From positions 124,001-188,000 of the forward strand of contig JBBELK010000463.1 in NCBI GenBank assembly GCA_037783545.1: DNA of 64,000 nt, given 5' to 3'. Position numbers and translations under genes: made by a program. This stretch comes from Henricia sp. BOLD:AAB3569 (taxonomy: Eukaryota > Echinodermata > Asteroidea > Spinulosida > Echinasteridae). Positions 54,801-62,689 of this stretch are shown piece by piece (positions within the stretch are counted from its first letter, which is position 1; each line of letters begins with the position of its first letter). The notes under the pieces are model-generated. The model was not told the origin of the DNA, made no database searches, and saw only the letters and a list, made by a program, of their open reading frames with translations.

Positions 54801-57800
54801 GTATCCTGCCTTTAGATATAATAATAACTCTTCAACAGCATAGTAGGCATACTGTGGATGCCTTTATGCACTTGTCAATTGATACCCCGGCCCCCGGGTA
54901 CCCGGGGATGGCCGGGACTTTGCTGCCTTGTGGCCGGGGAGTTGAAAATTTTTTGGCCCGGGTGTACCGGGCGAATGCCAGGACTTGTTGAGGGAGTTCA
55001 CGCATGACAAAAAGCCGGGATTTTGGGGCCGGGAGTTGGGCCGGGATTTGGCCGGGTTTAGCTAAAGAGATGGCCGTGACTTGCCATGGCCTTTCATCCA
55101 CTGGAAACAGGGGCCGGGGCAAGTAGGCCGGGGTAAATACGTGCAAAGTCAATACTGAGCGGTATCCAGCATACATAGCAACCACACAAGCCTCCCTTTT
55201 TATTTCATTCGTTTTAATATATCGATGTTTCTGTCATTATTTGTTATAAACGATACTTACTATCTATTGTCGTGCTGAGATCCTGAGCTACCCCACTGTG
55301 ATTCTATTCGGCCTCTAAAATTAATATGTGATATTTCCGACACAAATCAGAAGATGGTCTAAAAAAGTAACGCAAATTCGTAAAAACAAGACATCCGCGA
55401 GCATCATTCATCTTGGGGCAAAGAATTGTCTTGTTTTCCCTTTAAATTTGACGTATAAAATGACTTCAAATTTGGGGGTTGCATTCCGAAAATAGAAAAG
55501 ATCGCGCACACGCATGCGCATTAGCCGTTTTCGAAAAACAAGCTTCATATTGCGAGGCCTTTATTCATACAGTTAATAGCAATGCACCAGAGGCACATCC
55601 ACAATAGACCGAAGCCAGTGATTGGGAAAACAGCGGTTACTCGAAGTTACTCGAAGTTGTTGTTTGACTGCTTGAAATAATATAAATACTATGGGTTTGA
55701 AAAATAAATGTTTAAAATCTAATCAAATATGCAGCTAGCTCACGTCGCGTCATCGACATATCGGCGACTTGTCGCAAAAGTTACATCACAACTCAAAAAC
55801 ACGCACAGAAAACACACATTGTTCTTCATTAAATTCCCTGTATTTAATCAAACCAACATAATATCATCATTCAAATGAGCTTAGTCACGGAAAAATCATG
55901 AAAAGATTAATTCTAAGTATATAATTTTGGAGATATTAGCACAACGTACACCGCGCCGATAAAAACAATGCACAATGAAGTTCGCGCGTGCAGCTAGTCT
56001 ATGCTGCAGTGCATGCAGTATCGTCATGCATCGTCTTCATGGGCGCGCTGGTTGTCATCACATGACTACCGACCTGTCACGTACGTATGACCGCCCGACC
56101 TAGGCTGCTTTCGAGCGCGGCACCAGGTGCTCCTGGTGCTCCATGGTGCTCGCCCGAAAGCGTGTGTAAGCATGTGTGTGACGTAACGTTCTCACCACCT
56201 GGGAGCTCCAGGGACGAGCGCTCGAAAGCAGCCGTATTAATCGGAATAATCGGTATCCGTATCGCATCGCAACTTCAAGCTTGAGCCGGGCTTGCTGCTC
56301 TTAATTTGCCCGGCTAGCGAGGGTCGGGACTTGGCCGGAGTTTGGCGCTCATTGCCCGGCTAGCGGGGGTCGGGACTTGACCGGGGTTTGCACACAAATT
56401 TTGCCCCGCCTGGCTGGGACATTGCCGGGACATGGCCGGGGGGTTTAACATTTCAAAAAGGCACCTCATGTGCAAGTCCCGGCCATCCCCGGGTACCCAG
56501 GGGCCGGGGTATCAATTGACAAGTGCATTATTAGGGAGGTTTAGATGCAAACGTTAACACGAAATGATGAGCTCTGGTCATGTCTTCAGGAGGTCTAAGA
56601 ATCCAGGTTCGAATTTTGGTCACGGCAAAAGAGTCATCTTGCCATGAAAGTCACATTTGCGGATTTTTGTTTTCGTCTGTTCAAAGTAGCAACCAATTTC
56701 GAGTTCACGTTCAAGACTCTCCTCCCTTCCCCCAAAATACTACTTATCAATATTTTGTTTCACTACCATGAAATGTCAACATTTTACAGTGCATGTACAG
56801 TCCTACGCGGCCATCGACCTCCCTCCACCCTTTCTACGCTTTGTATAATCGTGAAAATGTTGACAATTTTGGACGGCCACTAACACAGATAAAAAAAAGG
56901 TTTTTTTTCGTATACATTGAACAAAGATTTTAAGGAAATTACCTCCTGGAATCAACACATAATGTAATTTTAAGATATACTTCCCACTTGCACTTTTGTC
57001 GCAAATGTTGTTTTTCTACAGAAAAATCATGTTTTCTTCTTCAAAAATTGCCTTCAGTTAGTGCACAAGTTAACCATTCACGCGCGCAGCGCCCTCTGTT
57101 GTCGCGCTTACGCACAGACCGCTCGCCACGTCATTTTGTGCATTATACATTATGCAGTAATTTTATCATTTATTTATCTCAGAAATGCAACATTTGCGAC
57201 GGAAGTGTCAGTGGGAAGTATATCTTAGAATTGAATAAGCTATCGATTCCAAGATATAAATTCACCCAAATCCGTGTTCAATGTATATGAAAAAAAATCA
57301 AAATAAAATAACAAGTAGGGAAAATGTCATAACTAACGTTCTGCAGCAATCTTCAAGCCACAAATCATACTTACTGGAAGGTCTGCATAAAAGTAGTGCT
57401 TGCGGTCAAACAGGGAATGCTTGTTAATATGACAGGACAGGGCCAACGCTGTGAGAACTCCGGCTTCGACACAGCGTTTGTTTAGCACCTATGAGCAAAA
57501 ATAAACAAACTAAAAAAGTTAAGCATAAAGGGTACAGTAAAAACAACTAATTAGGGCCTATAACACTTGTTAAGCATTGTTTTAGTGATGACAATTACTG
57601 CACATAATGTGTAATTGGTATTTAACAATATAAACTACTAGTCAGCACAAAATTAATTAAAATTAATTAAAAATAATTAAGTAATTAAATTAATTAAGTA
57701 ATTATACCAGACCCTTTTGCTTCCACATCCAAATTGGAGAAATCTTGGAAATTTCCTGTTTTCTTCCCATTTATAGTATTTTAAGGAGGTATTTTATATG

Positions 57801-60769
57801 ATTCTTAGGTTAAAACGAAATCTATTCTCTGGAAAAATCTGAAAACGCTCCTTTAATTGTATTGCGTTTGACAAGTGCTTTGCCATATTTGCCAAGCTAG
57901 CTCCATAAAACTGCGCCTACATGTAGATGGCCTGGACCAGGCCGAGTTTTTTACCAGATTGGCCTGACCATGCATTTGGGTCATTCCATGGAAATGGGAC
58001 ACAGTGTCCCCCTTTAATACGCCGTGACACTTATGGAGTTGATTTTTTATAATTACCGGACTTTAGAGAACAATTACCCTCCGCATATAAAGAATATATG
58101 ACCTTATGAATCGAACACCACCTTTATCTGTTGATACTACCCAAAACATAACGATAACGATTCAATAAACAAGTGCAATCTTCTAAATGCATGTGTGACA
58201 TTTTTAAACTTTCGCTCAAAATGTAACAATTTCGCTCATCATGTACTTTGTACAATGAGCTTTTTATGTCTCAGTGCTCTCTTTGAAAAATTAGCATAAA
58301 GAGTCCCCGCCCATAAAACACATCGAGTACAGAAAGAACAAGGCTACGATTTAGCCTCGCACGTGTAAGTCTGGATTTCAGACCAAGATATTCCGGTAAC
58401 CAGCCTAGTCGCTGGCTAGTTTTTCGCGAGAGGTCGCTCATGCCATAGACTTTGACAAGGTTATATTGTTAAATGTCCCCAATGTAGAAACACACTGATG
58501 TTTTTCTAAAACTAACTCCACAATATAATTTGTGGGTGCACATAATAAGGTTGGTAATGCCTAACACTTAAAACATTTCATGAAGGTGAACTAGCTGATA
58601 GTGATTGCTCATTTAACATGCTATTTTCAAACACCCCTATAGACCAATCCGGTAACTAAGGTCTCCTTCCCTGTATATCCACCATAGCTGGGGGGTGTCT
58701 AGTGCATGGGCTGTGCGTTTTGTGTTGCTGTTAGAACGAAAAGCGCTCATCCATTACATGCACGAATGCGCCTCCTTCGAGTGCACGCGACGCACCTCCT
58801 TCGCATACACATGACGCGCCTCCTTCGCGTACATGCGACGCGCCTCCTTCACGTACACGCGACGCGCCCGCCTTCGCGTACACAACCCTACAAATATGCG
58901 CAACTTGTTCAAAGTAAACAAATGCAGCTTCAGCAACAGCAAAAACATACAGTTCATCCAGTGGAAGCCCCCAAGCTATATGGCGGATGTACAGGGAAGG
59001 AGACCTTAGGCCCGCTTCAAACGTCGCGCTTATGCCGTGTCGAATTAAATTAAACTTGATTTGTTTAATTCGACACGGCACAAGCACGACGTTTGAAGCC
59101 ATTTGGCTCGGCAAAATGAGTTCGACACAGCAGAAGATTTTAGCTCGACAGGGTCTGCCGTGCTAACTCTATTTAGTGCTGCACAAGCACAGCTTGGCTT
59201 CAAACGTCGTGCTTCTGCCGTGTCAAATTTAATTCTAGTTCGAAGTTGGTCCGCAATTTTGTTCACAACTAAGAATGTGCATGCTCGCAGCGCGTATGTG
59301 AGTAAAGAAATAACCAACAAACTAGTGCATCAAAATAATAAAATGGCGACGTACAATGGACAGAATGGAAAACGCACGTGTACTTGCAACATCCATGACG
59401 TGCACAATACTCATCCGCCATGTTGGATGTATTTAGGCTCGACTGGGAGTTTGCAATTAAGTTCGACGTTTGAAGCCACTGCCGTGCTAACATCGTGCCA
59501 ACGTCATGCCAAGTTGAATTTAATTTGACACGGCATAAGAGTGACGTTTGAAGCGGGCCTAAGTTACCGGATTGGTGTATAGTGTACTTAATTGTGACTT
59601 ACCGGGAGTGTGCCTGGCAAGGCAGCATCAAAGTAAGACACCAAAGCGTTGGGAGGAGCCATAAACTGCACCTTGGCGGCAGAGAACAGCTTGGACTTGG
59701 AAGCAATTTGAGCATGGATTTCTAAGCCGATTACACTCTGCCATTCCTTGGAATCCTTGCTTAATCTGCGCATTTAAAGACAAACATTTTTTAAAATGTG
59801 CATTAGCCATTAAACTGACTTTGCCCCATTGCCAATACAGCGTGTAGTTGATGCACACACTACATTCAAACAATGTGTTTGGAAGGAACGGTCTAGAAAT
59901 TGCACTTTTTCCAAAACGATAAGTAAGTTATTACACCTCAGCTTAAATCTCAATAGCCTACCCATTTGTTTCTCAGATGTCGTGTCAAGTGTATTTGAGG
60001 GTAGCCCTACAAATAGGGCTGTAAATAGCTCGCTTTTCAAATCTGACTTATTACAGTTGCGACTGTAATAAGTCAGATTTGAAAAGCGAGCTATTTAAAT
60101 AGCTCGCTTTTCAAATCTGACTTATTACAGTTGCGACTGTAATAAATCAGATCTGAAAAGCGAGCTATTTACAGCCCTATTTGTACTGTAGGGCTAATTT
60201 GAGGGTGAAACCTAGCTGTTGCTTTTTTTTTTGGCAGGAAAAAGCTGGGAATTGATGGTACCTGGTAGGCCTACCTCCCAAGTTCCTTTATGTGCATTAA
60301 ACTGACTTTGGCTTTGCCCCATTGCCAATATGGAATTTTGGCCAGAATAAGTTTGTCAGCGATAGACATAGCCATAGGCCTACCACTTCGTCCCATACTA
60401 ACTTCGCCCCACCACCGCACTTCAAAATGGCTTAGAAAGTTAGGGCCTAGGCCTACATCTTTTCTTTTTTTCATTTCACAAAGATGTGGCGAAGTGGCAG
60501 TGGGGCGAAGTAGTATGGGGCAACTGGGGCGAAGTGGAAACAGGGCGAAGTGGAAACAGGGCGAAGTGACCGACATCGGTGCAGTTTGCACGTCGTGCAC
60601 ACGATAGGAAAATATCACAATGAAAACGTTACTTTGATTTCGTATGTGTTGTATTGTTTTTGTTGCTTGTGCACACGGAGAACTGGTTGAAAATAATACG
60701 ATTTGCCAACAAGTTACAAGTTCCTTTGGAGCGCAAGCTGAGACGGAGCGTTTTCACGGGCGCAGCCAT
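42673..60769 (-). CDS. GATB: Mitochondrial Glu-tRNA(Gln) amidotransferase subunit B, complete, 12 exons
   Basis: Exons (minus strand) 60769-60633, 59765-59603, 57488-57375, 54809-54611, 52189-52067, 50242-50129, 48957-48873, 48018-47784, 47270-47134, 45977-45854, 43481-43392 and 42801-42673 join in phase to 549 aa (human: about 557). With GatA and GatC (QRSL1 and GATC in animals) it converts mischarged Glu-tRNA(Gln) to Gln-tRNA(Gln) in mitochondria; GatB binds the tRNA and activates the glutamate. Hallmarks: an N-terminal basic, acid-free presequence ([16 protein letters not shown]), GLEIHAQI (59-66), PGTLPVLN (near 95-103), the PET112 signature [14 protein letters not shown] (199-212), [20 protein letters not shown] and a C-terminal YqeY-like tail from about residue 400. 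It lies tail to tail with PGK. Confidence 0.97.
43392..43481 (-). CDS. GATB: GATB exon 11
   Basis: Thirty whole codons (478-507), [20 protein letters not shown]...NNEPL-like sequence of the YqeY-like domain. Donor gtaaga. Confidence 0.92.
43517..44408. mobile_element. MITE family G copy, split by another MITE
   Basis: Left TTAAAGGAGCGTGTCCAGATC; right tctggaaaaatctggacaac, then tcctttaa. The middle (43654-44227) is a different inverted-repeat element. Confidence 0.75.
43654..44227. mobile_element. MITE with ggggtcgatttcact termini, nested in family G
   Basis: Ends ggggtcgatttcact and ttattgaaatcgacccc, 574 bp. The subterminal cgtaagttaagg / ctcgagttacgaaag blocks also pair loosely. Confidence 0.7.
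44405..44843. mobile_element. MITE family H copy A, with tcgcccc repeats
   Basis: Left TTAAAGATAGTATACATGATTGG, right ccaatcatgtgtattgcctttaa, with TTAA at both edges. The interior is made of gcgaaatggttttgggg / ccacttcgcccc repeats. It abuts the family G copy and shares its TTAA. Copy B is at 52472-53012. Confidence 0.75.
45263..45828. repeat. Long repeat with tggccagttttaaacgg, copy 1
   Basis: Shares cagtttatgcatcc, attggctgagagcacgtcacg, tggccagttttaaacgg and ccggttttaaac with 51545-52000, and the left part with 15203-15300 inverted. Interspersed non-coding repeat, type unknown. Confidence 0.65.
45854..45977 (-). CDS. GATB: GATB exon 10
   Basis: Acceptor ttctttacag; completes Ser436 and encodes 437-477, [20 protein letters not shown]... 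through SRPIKQ. Donor gtaaga. Confidence 0.93.
46047..46435. mobile_element. MITE with tagaccgtatcgaatagctg termini, host of the hAT-like copy
   Basis: Left tagaccgtatcgaatagctgccatcttgtagggc and right gccctacaagatggcagctatttgatatggtcta are inverted, 40-bp arms, split by the element at 46123-46377. Confidence 0.85.
46123..46377. mobile_element. hAT-like MITE (caggggcggatccagg), copy 2, nested
   Basis: Ends caggggcggatccagg and cctggatccgcccctg are exact inverted repeats, 255 bp, with G-runs just inside each end. Confidence 0.8.
46764..46792. repeat. acatatgt triple palindrome
   Basis: acatatgt occurs three times in 28 bp at the edge of a family G copy. Confidence 0.7.
46793..47122. mobile_element. 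MITE family G copy next to a GATB splice site
   Basis: Left tgtgtccagattacatctg (terminal TTAAAGGAGC missing), right aaaaatctgaacacgctccttgaa. The right end is about 11 bases from the 5' splice site of GATB exon 9. Confidence 0.7.
47134..47270 (-). CDS. GATB: GATB exon 9
   Basis: Acceptor ctgttaccag; encodes 391-435, [20 protein letters not shown] through DLPVSK, plus two bases of Ser436. Donor gtagat. Confidence 0.93.
47784..48018 (-). CDS. GATB: GATB exon 8
   Basis: Acceptor atatccttag; completes Gly312 and encodes 313-390, with [20 protein letters not shown], a strongly conserved GatB core stretch. Donor gtaggt. Confidence 0.95.
48182..48520 (+). pseudogene. Remnant of a LINE-type ORF1
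   Basis: Reads [14 protein letters not shown]...[20 protein letters not shown], then after a one-base frame change [20 protein letters not shown]: a basic N-terminus followed by a coiled-coil-like heptad stretch, as in ORF1 proteins of CR1/L2-type non-LTR retrotransposons. It is cut off by the MITE starting at 48525. It lies antisense in GATB intron 7. Confidence 0.55.
48525..48853. mobile_element. MITE with caatagacctttatcacgg termini
   Basis: Ends caatagacctttatcacggtgc and gcaccgtgataaaggtctattg are exact inverted repeats, 329 bp. It interrupts the LINE ORF1 remnant and ends about 20 bp from GATB exon 7. Confidence 0.85.
48873..48957 (-). CDS. GATB: GATB exon 7
   Basis: Acceptor cttatttcag; completes Asp284 and encodes [20 protein letters not shown] through YDLKL (285-311), plus two bases of Gly312. 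Donor gtgagc. Confidence 0.92.
49020..49668. other. GATB intron 6, nothing recognised
   Basis: No exon or element ends that I can define; a tgccatgccccaggcatag palindrome lies near 49258. Confidence 0.35.
49669..49782. repeat. Hairpin with about 50-bp arms
   Basis: ggttaagattataggccc...gactatgcccc and ggggcatagtcatgg...gggcctataatcttaacc flank a 14-base centre (tcggcttccgcctc). One arm recurs alone at 30076-30150. Confidence 0.85.
50129..50242 (-). CDS. GATB: GATB exon 6
   Basis: Acceptor cttttgtag; completes Glu246 and encodes 247-283, [20 protein letters not shown] through VKNAI. Donor gtaaag. Confidence 0.95.
50540..50760 (+). mobile_element. SINE-like repeat S2, copy 3
   Basis: gggcaagacacttagtctc, gccttggccgagcagccactt, gaaatggttctggtg and gatggcagcgataata in the same order as the other S2 copies. 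Confidence 0.7.
50711..50944 (+). repeat. Tandem duplication, 117-bp unit
   Basis: The block ataataatggcaacagtgc...gtaaaaattcagagg occurs twice in direct succession with about three differences. It includes the SINE S2 tail and the start of the next MITE, so it duplicated after both insertions. Confidence 0.85.
50890..51295. mobile_element. MITE with caggggtcgaaattaac termini
   Basis: Left ccaggggtcgaaattaacactgg; right ttcaggttaatttcgacccctg. The interior repeats ctggtcc / ggaccag. Confidence 0.7.
51545..52000. repeat. Long repeat with tggccagtcttaaatgg, copy 2
   Basis: Homologous to 45263-45828 (cagtttacacatcc, attggctaagagcacgtcac, ggccagtcttaaa, ccattatcagcc). Confidence 0.65.
52067..52189 (-). 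CDS. GATB: GATB exon 5
   Basis: Acceptor tttctcgag; completes Gly205 and encodes 206-245, [20 protein letters not shown] through CDGRMD. Donor gtgcgt. Confidence 0.93.
52305..52400. repeat. Fragment of the cataaagtacgtacgcacg MITE
   Basis: ctggggctgtctataaagtag, G-rich tracts and ccatgcgtacaggatggggg resemble 15006-15202 and 53455-53570. Confidence 0.5.
52472..53012. mobile_element. MITE family H copy B
   Basis: Left TTAAAGGCAGTATACATGATTGG, right ccaatcatgtatactgtctttaa, TTAA at both edges. Inverted with respect to copy A (44405-44843), with an expanded core of ttcgcccaaa / ggggcgaaatgg repeats. Confidence 0.8.
53212..53454. mobile_element. MITE with gggtctttctataaat termini
   Basis: Left gggtctttctataaattaggggtcc pairs with ggacccctgatttatagaaagaccc; further in, gtgtcccccgttac pairs with gtaacgggggacac. 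Confidence 0.85.
53455..53570. repeat. Right-half fragment of the cataaagtacg MITE
   Basis: gtacgccatgcgtacaggag, ctctaaaaagttggcatttc and atgtacattatggattgccc resemble the right half of 15006-15202. Confidence 0.55.
53654..53968. mobile_element. MITE family F copy
   Basis: TTAA at both edges, ends TTAAAGGCCCAATGTATTAT and gatacattgggcctttaa, 315 bp. Confidence 0.78.
54366..54446 (-). repeat. tRNA-like sequence (tRNA pseudogene or SINE head)
   Basis: The minus strand has an A-box-like tggtcgagtggttaag, a five-pair anticodon arm with loop CTTGTTT (anticodon TGT, Thr-like) and a perfect T arm, gtgggctcgaatcccac. The acceptor stem does not pair, so it is not a functional tRNA gene as it stands. 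Similar tRNA-like heads are common in SINEs. Confidence 0.6.
54611..54809 (-). CDS. GATB: GATB exon 4
   Basis: Acceptor atatctaaag; encodes 139-204, [20 protein letters not shown] through [11 protein letters not shown], plus one base of Gly205. Donor gtcagt. Confidence 0.95.
54864..56530. mobile_element. Harbinger-like element with TTA duplication, 1.66 kb
   Basis: Termini TGCACTTGTCAATTGATACC and its inverse (54867, 56527), then ccccgg(c)ccccgggtaccc, with TTA at 54864-54866 and 56528-56530. A 3-bp TWA duplication is the mark of PIF/Harbinger elements. Subterminal regions are rich in ggccggga. No transposase ORF; another MITE lies inside at 56103-56233. Confidence 0.75.
56103..56233. mobile_element. 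MITE with ggctgctttcgagcg termini, nested
   Basis: Ends ggctgctttcgagcg and cgctcgaaagcagcc are exact inverted repeats. The interior (caccaggtgctcctggtgct) is itself palindromic. Confidence 0.8.
56971..57227. mobile_element. MITE with taagatatacttcccact termini
   Basis: 40-bp inverted arms from taagatatacttcccact to gtcgcaaatgttg with a few mismatches, 257 bp, in GATB intron 3. Confidence 0.85.
57375..57488 (-). CDS. GATB: GATB exon 3
   Basis: Acceptor ttgctcatag; 38 whole codons (101-138), [20 protein letters not shown] through FYADLP. Donor gtaagt. Confidence 0.94.
57646..57705. repeat. AT-rich simple repeat (attaattaa)
   Basis: Run of attaatta and aattaagtaatta units. Confidence 0.75.
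57698..57856. mobile_element. Right half of MITE family G
   Basis: ttttgcttccacatccaaat, ggaggtattttatatgattc, tggaaaaatctgaaaacgct, then cctttaa; the left half is missing. Confidence 0.7.
57857..58637. other. GATB intron 2, nothing recognised
   Basis: No exon or element ends that I can support. Confidence 0.35.
58764..58882. repeat. Minisatellite, about 24-bp gcgcctccttcgcgtacacg unit
   Basis: Five imperfect copies of cgacgcgcctccttcgcgta. The other family member (9444-9718) has only one such unit. Confidence 0.8.
59009..59559. mobile_element. MITE with ggcccgcttcaaacgtc termini, nested
   Basis: Ends ggcccgcttcaaacgtcgcg and gacgtttgaagcgggcc are inverted. The gtgccgtgtcgaattaaa block recurs inside in both directions, making several internal palindromes. 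Confidence 0.85.
59603..59765 (-). CDS. GATB: GATB exon 2
   Basis: Acceptor taaatgcgcag; completes Lys46 and encodes 47-100, [20 protein letters not shown] through DAALPGTLP. Donor gtaagt. Confidence 0.95.
60003..60193. repeat. Two tandem 74-bp palindromes inside outer inverted ends
   Basis: 60023-60096 is a perfect palindrome (aaatagctcgcttttcaaat...), followed at once by a second copy, 60097-60170, with two mismatches. agccctacaaatagggctgt and its inverse flank the pair. Confidence 0.9.
60384..60572. repeat. Foldback of cacttcgccccat repeats
   Basis: The left ccacttcgtcccatactaac is inverse to gtagtatggggc, then gaagtgg repeats at the right. Confidence 0.65.
60633..60769 (-). CDS. GATB: GATB exon 1 with mitochondrial presequence
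   Basis: Start ATG at 60769 in context AACATGGCT; encodes 1-45, [20 protein letters not shown]..., basic, rich in Ser/Leu and without acidic residues, as expected of a mitochondrial targeting peptide. Ends with two bases of Lys46 before gtaacg, fitting exon 2 exactly. An in-frame upstream ATG (60880) would add 37 residues, but the inner ATG begins the typical presequence. Confidence 0.85.
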
Positions 60770-60862
60770 GTTTGTTTTTCGTGCAGACGACGCGAAGATC
60801 AAGACGAGCTCTGCGGCGAAAAGTACTAGCGCCCTCTCTTGGCTAAAACAGGCAGCACTATG
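60770..60862 (-). promoter_or_regulatory. GATB: Presumed GATB promoter and 5' UTR
   Basis: Only 93 bases separate the start codon from the nested transposon block at 60863-62449, so the core promoter is either this short stretch or lies in or beyond the elements. CpGs are frequent; no TATA box is evident. Confidence 0.4.
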
Positions 60863-61126
60863 GTGGCGTACAAGGGACATCGCATATCAAAGTGCAAATA
60901 ATTTGCGATACTGTCGTATTTTTTTGCAAAAATATCTGCAAATTTTTGCGATGTCGCACTTTTTTATGCAAATATCTTTGCAAATAGTTTCGATATTGCT
61001 GTACATTTCATTACAAATATGTTTGCAAATATTTGCGATGTCGTACATTTTGTCACATAGTTCGTTGCATACTTGGCATGCCTAAGCGGGTTTGTTTTTT
61101 GTAAGAAGCTGTCTGTGAGCCCCTAT

Positions 61127-61738
61127 CTCACTGGGCTGCGACTTTTGGCGACAAATTGCTAACGGCATTCGCGAGGGAGTTTCCAAAATGTCTCAAAACG
61201 TTCACGGGGGTTCTCAATTAATTTCCTTGCGTGAGTTGCAGGGCCTCGCTCTCGTGTCACTAGAATTTTGAACATGTTCAAAAAATTCGCGCGACAAACT
61301 GTTTCCTCTTAAAATTGTCACAGAGTCGTCGCAGGTGTCTCGAACCCGTCTCGAATTCTTCTCGAACCCTTCTCAATTTAGTTTCCGTGAGTCAGAAAGT
61401 GCGAGAAATGTGAGACAACTTTTTGAGGGGTTGGCGACCTATAAAACTAAATTGTGACTGATTGGAGACAAAAATGAGAATCTGACATTCCGGGCGCGAT
61501 ACAGGCGCAAGTGCCAAAAATTCCCAATTTTGTCGCGCGAATGTCGCTCGAGCGTCGCGCGAATGTTGCGCGAGTGTCGCGCGACACGTATGCGAACTCC
61601 CGACGATTTTTGGAACAAATTTCGCAAACGTGTCGTAAGTACCAATTCAGTGTGATTACAAGTGAAAATTGTCGCAAATTCGCGTATTTTCTCGCAATTT
61701 TGTGTCTCAAACTAGTCGCCAGCTGTCGCAGCCCACCT
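61127..61738. mobile_element. MITE with tgggctgcgac termini
   Basis: Left ctcactgggctgcgactttt, then ggcgac; right gtcgccagctgtcgcagccca. The interior is rich in gcgcgaatgtcgc. Confidence 0.7.
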
Positions 61739-61940
61739 TAAAGCCCGGTTCATACTTCATGCGAACGCGAACGCGACGGAATGCGAATTTGACGTCACAA
61801 CGATTGTTTCGCGCAGCGAATTCGCAAAAAGTTGAACTAGTTTCAACTTGCGCGAATGTTCGCCGCGAAATGTTTGACGTCACATTGACGTGAGATTCGC
61901 GTTCGCGTTTGCTTTCGCGTGAAGTATGAACCGGGCTTAA
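61738..61940. mobile_element. TTAA-flanked MITE (aagcccggttcatacttc), complete copy
   Basis: Inverted ends agcccggttcatacttcatg and gtgaagtatgaaccgggct, TTAA on both sides (61738-61741, 61937-61940). Its right 124 bp are repeated exactly at 20846-20969. Confidence 0.85.
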
Positions 61941-62060
61941 CGCGCCTCGCTCGCCAGGAAAATATGGGAGACTGACTTTGAAGCCCCTTATAGCTTCCAA
62001 AAACACTACGCTTAGGCATGCCAAGCATACAATAATATTTGCGAAAATATGTGCAAATAA

Positions 62061-62362
62061 AGCGGGCCTCCCACTGTGCGAATTTTGCCACGAATTAGCT
62101 ACGATTGGGTACGATTGGGTACGATTGTGTGTAGAGTCTATAGGCAGTCTCCGATAATCGTACCAATTCGTAGGAAATTCGTGACAAAAATCGCACAGTG
62201 GGAGGCCCGCTTAAAGCGGGCCCACTGTGCGATTTTTGCCACGAATTTCCAACGATTAGCTAAGATTTGGTACGATTGTGTATAGAGTCTATACACAATC
62301 GTACCAAATCGTAGCTAATCGTACCTAATTCGTGGCAAAAATCGCACAGTGGGAGGCCCGCT
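62061..62362. mobile_element. Two tandem MITEs with agcgggcctcccactgtgcg termini
   Basis: Copy 1 at 62061-62211 and copy 2 at 62215-62362 are head-to-tail palindromic elements joined by a short taa spacer. Each has ends agcgggcc...cactgtgcga and the inverse. Inserted in one arm of the outer foldback. Confidence 0.85.
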
Positions 62363-62513
62363 TTATTTGCAAAACAAATTGCGACATCGCAAATATTTGC
62401 AAAGATATTTGCAGTTCGTTCGTATAGCGTAATGTCCCTTGTACTCCACGTTTAATCCACTGATTTATAAAATAACAATCACCAAGCCCTTGTATCATGC
62501 AAGTAGTTAATTA

Positions 62514-62540
62514 GGTGATCGGGCCAACAGCCCGATCACC
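62514..62540. repeat. 27-bp palindrome ggtgatcgggc
   Basis: Perfect inverted repeat ggtgatcgggc / gcccgatcacc around a 5-base centre; marks the start of the T-rich stretch and of the tandem array to the right. Confidence 0.8.
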
Positions 62541-62560
62541 TATTACTCTCGTACGATTTC

Positions 62561-62598
62561 TTTTTTTTTTTTTTTTTTTTTTTTCTTTTTCTTTTTCC
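62561..62598. repeat. Poly-T tract
   Basis: 24 T followed by C-interrupted T runs. Confidence 0.9.
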
Positions 62599-62689
62599 AC
62601 TCAAACGTTTCCAGAGCTTTTCTTCAAAACGGTTCAAGCTATCAACTTGAAACTTTGTAGGAACATCAACCCCAATGTGAAGGTGTGCA

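Larger units (their letters stand above)
58640..59580. mobile_element. MITE with tagaccaatccggtaactaagg termini, split by another
   Basis: Left tagaccaatccggtaactaagg; right cttaagttaccggattggtg-type end interrupted at the tta by the 59009-59559 element. Same family as 9444-9718. Holds a minisatellite at 58764-58882. Confidence 0.8.
60863..62449. mobile_element. TTTGCAAATAT foldback hosting further elements
   Basis: Ends gtggcgtacaagggacat and atgtcccttgtactccac are near-exact inverted repeats. The arms (60863-61095; 62011-62060 plus 62363-62449) are made of gcgacatcgcaaatatttgc motifs. The interior contains the elements at 61127-61738, 61738-61940 and the pair at 62061-62362. Confidence 0.75.

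Noticed and set aside
60629..60880. Upstream in-frame ATG of GATB at 60880
   Set aside because: It would put extra hydrophobic and acidic residues before the typical presequence; the inner ATG has the better context and N-terminus.
60654..61085. 143-codon plus-strand ORF
   Set aside because: It runs antisense over GATB exon 1 and then through the TTTGCAAATAT repeat; no protein features.
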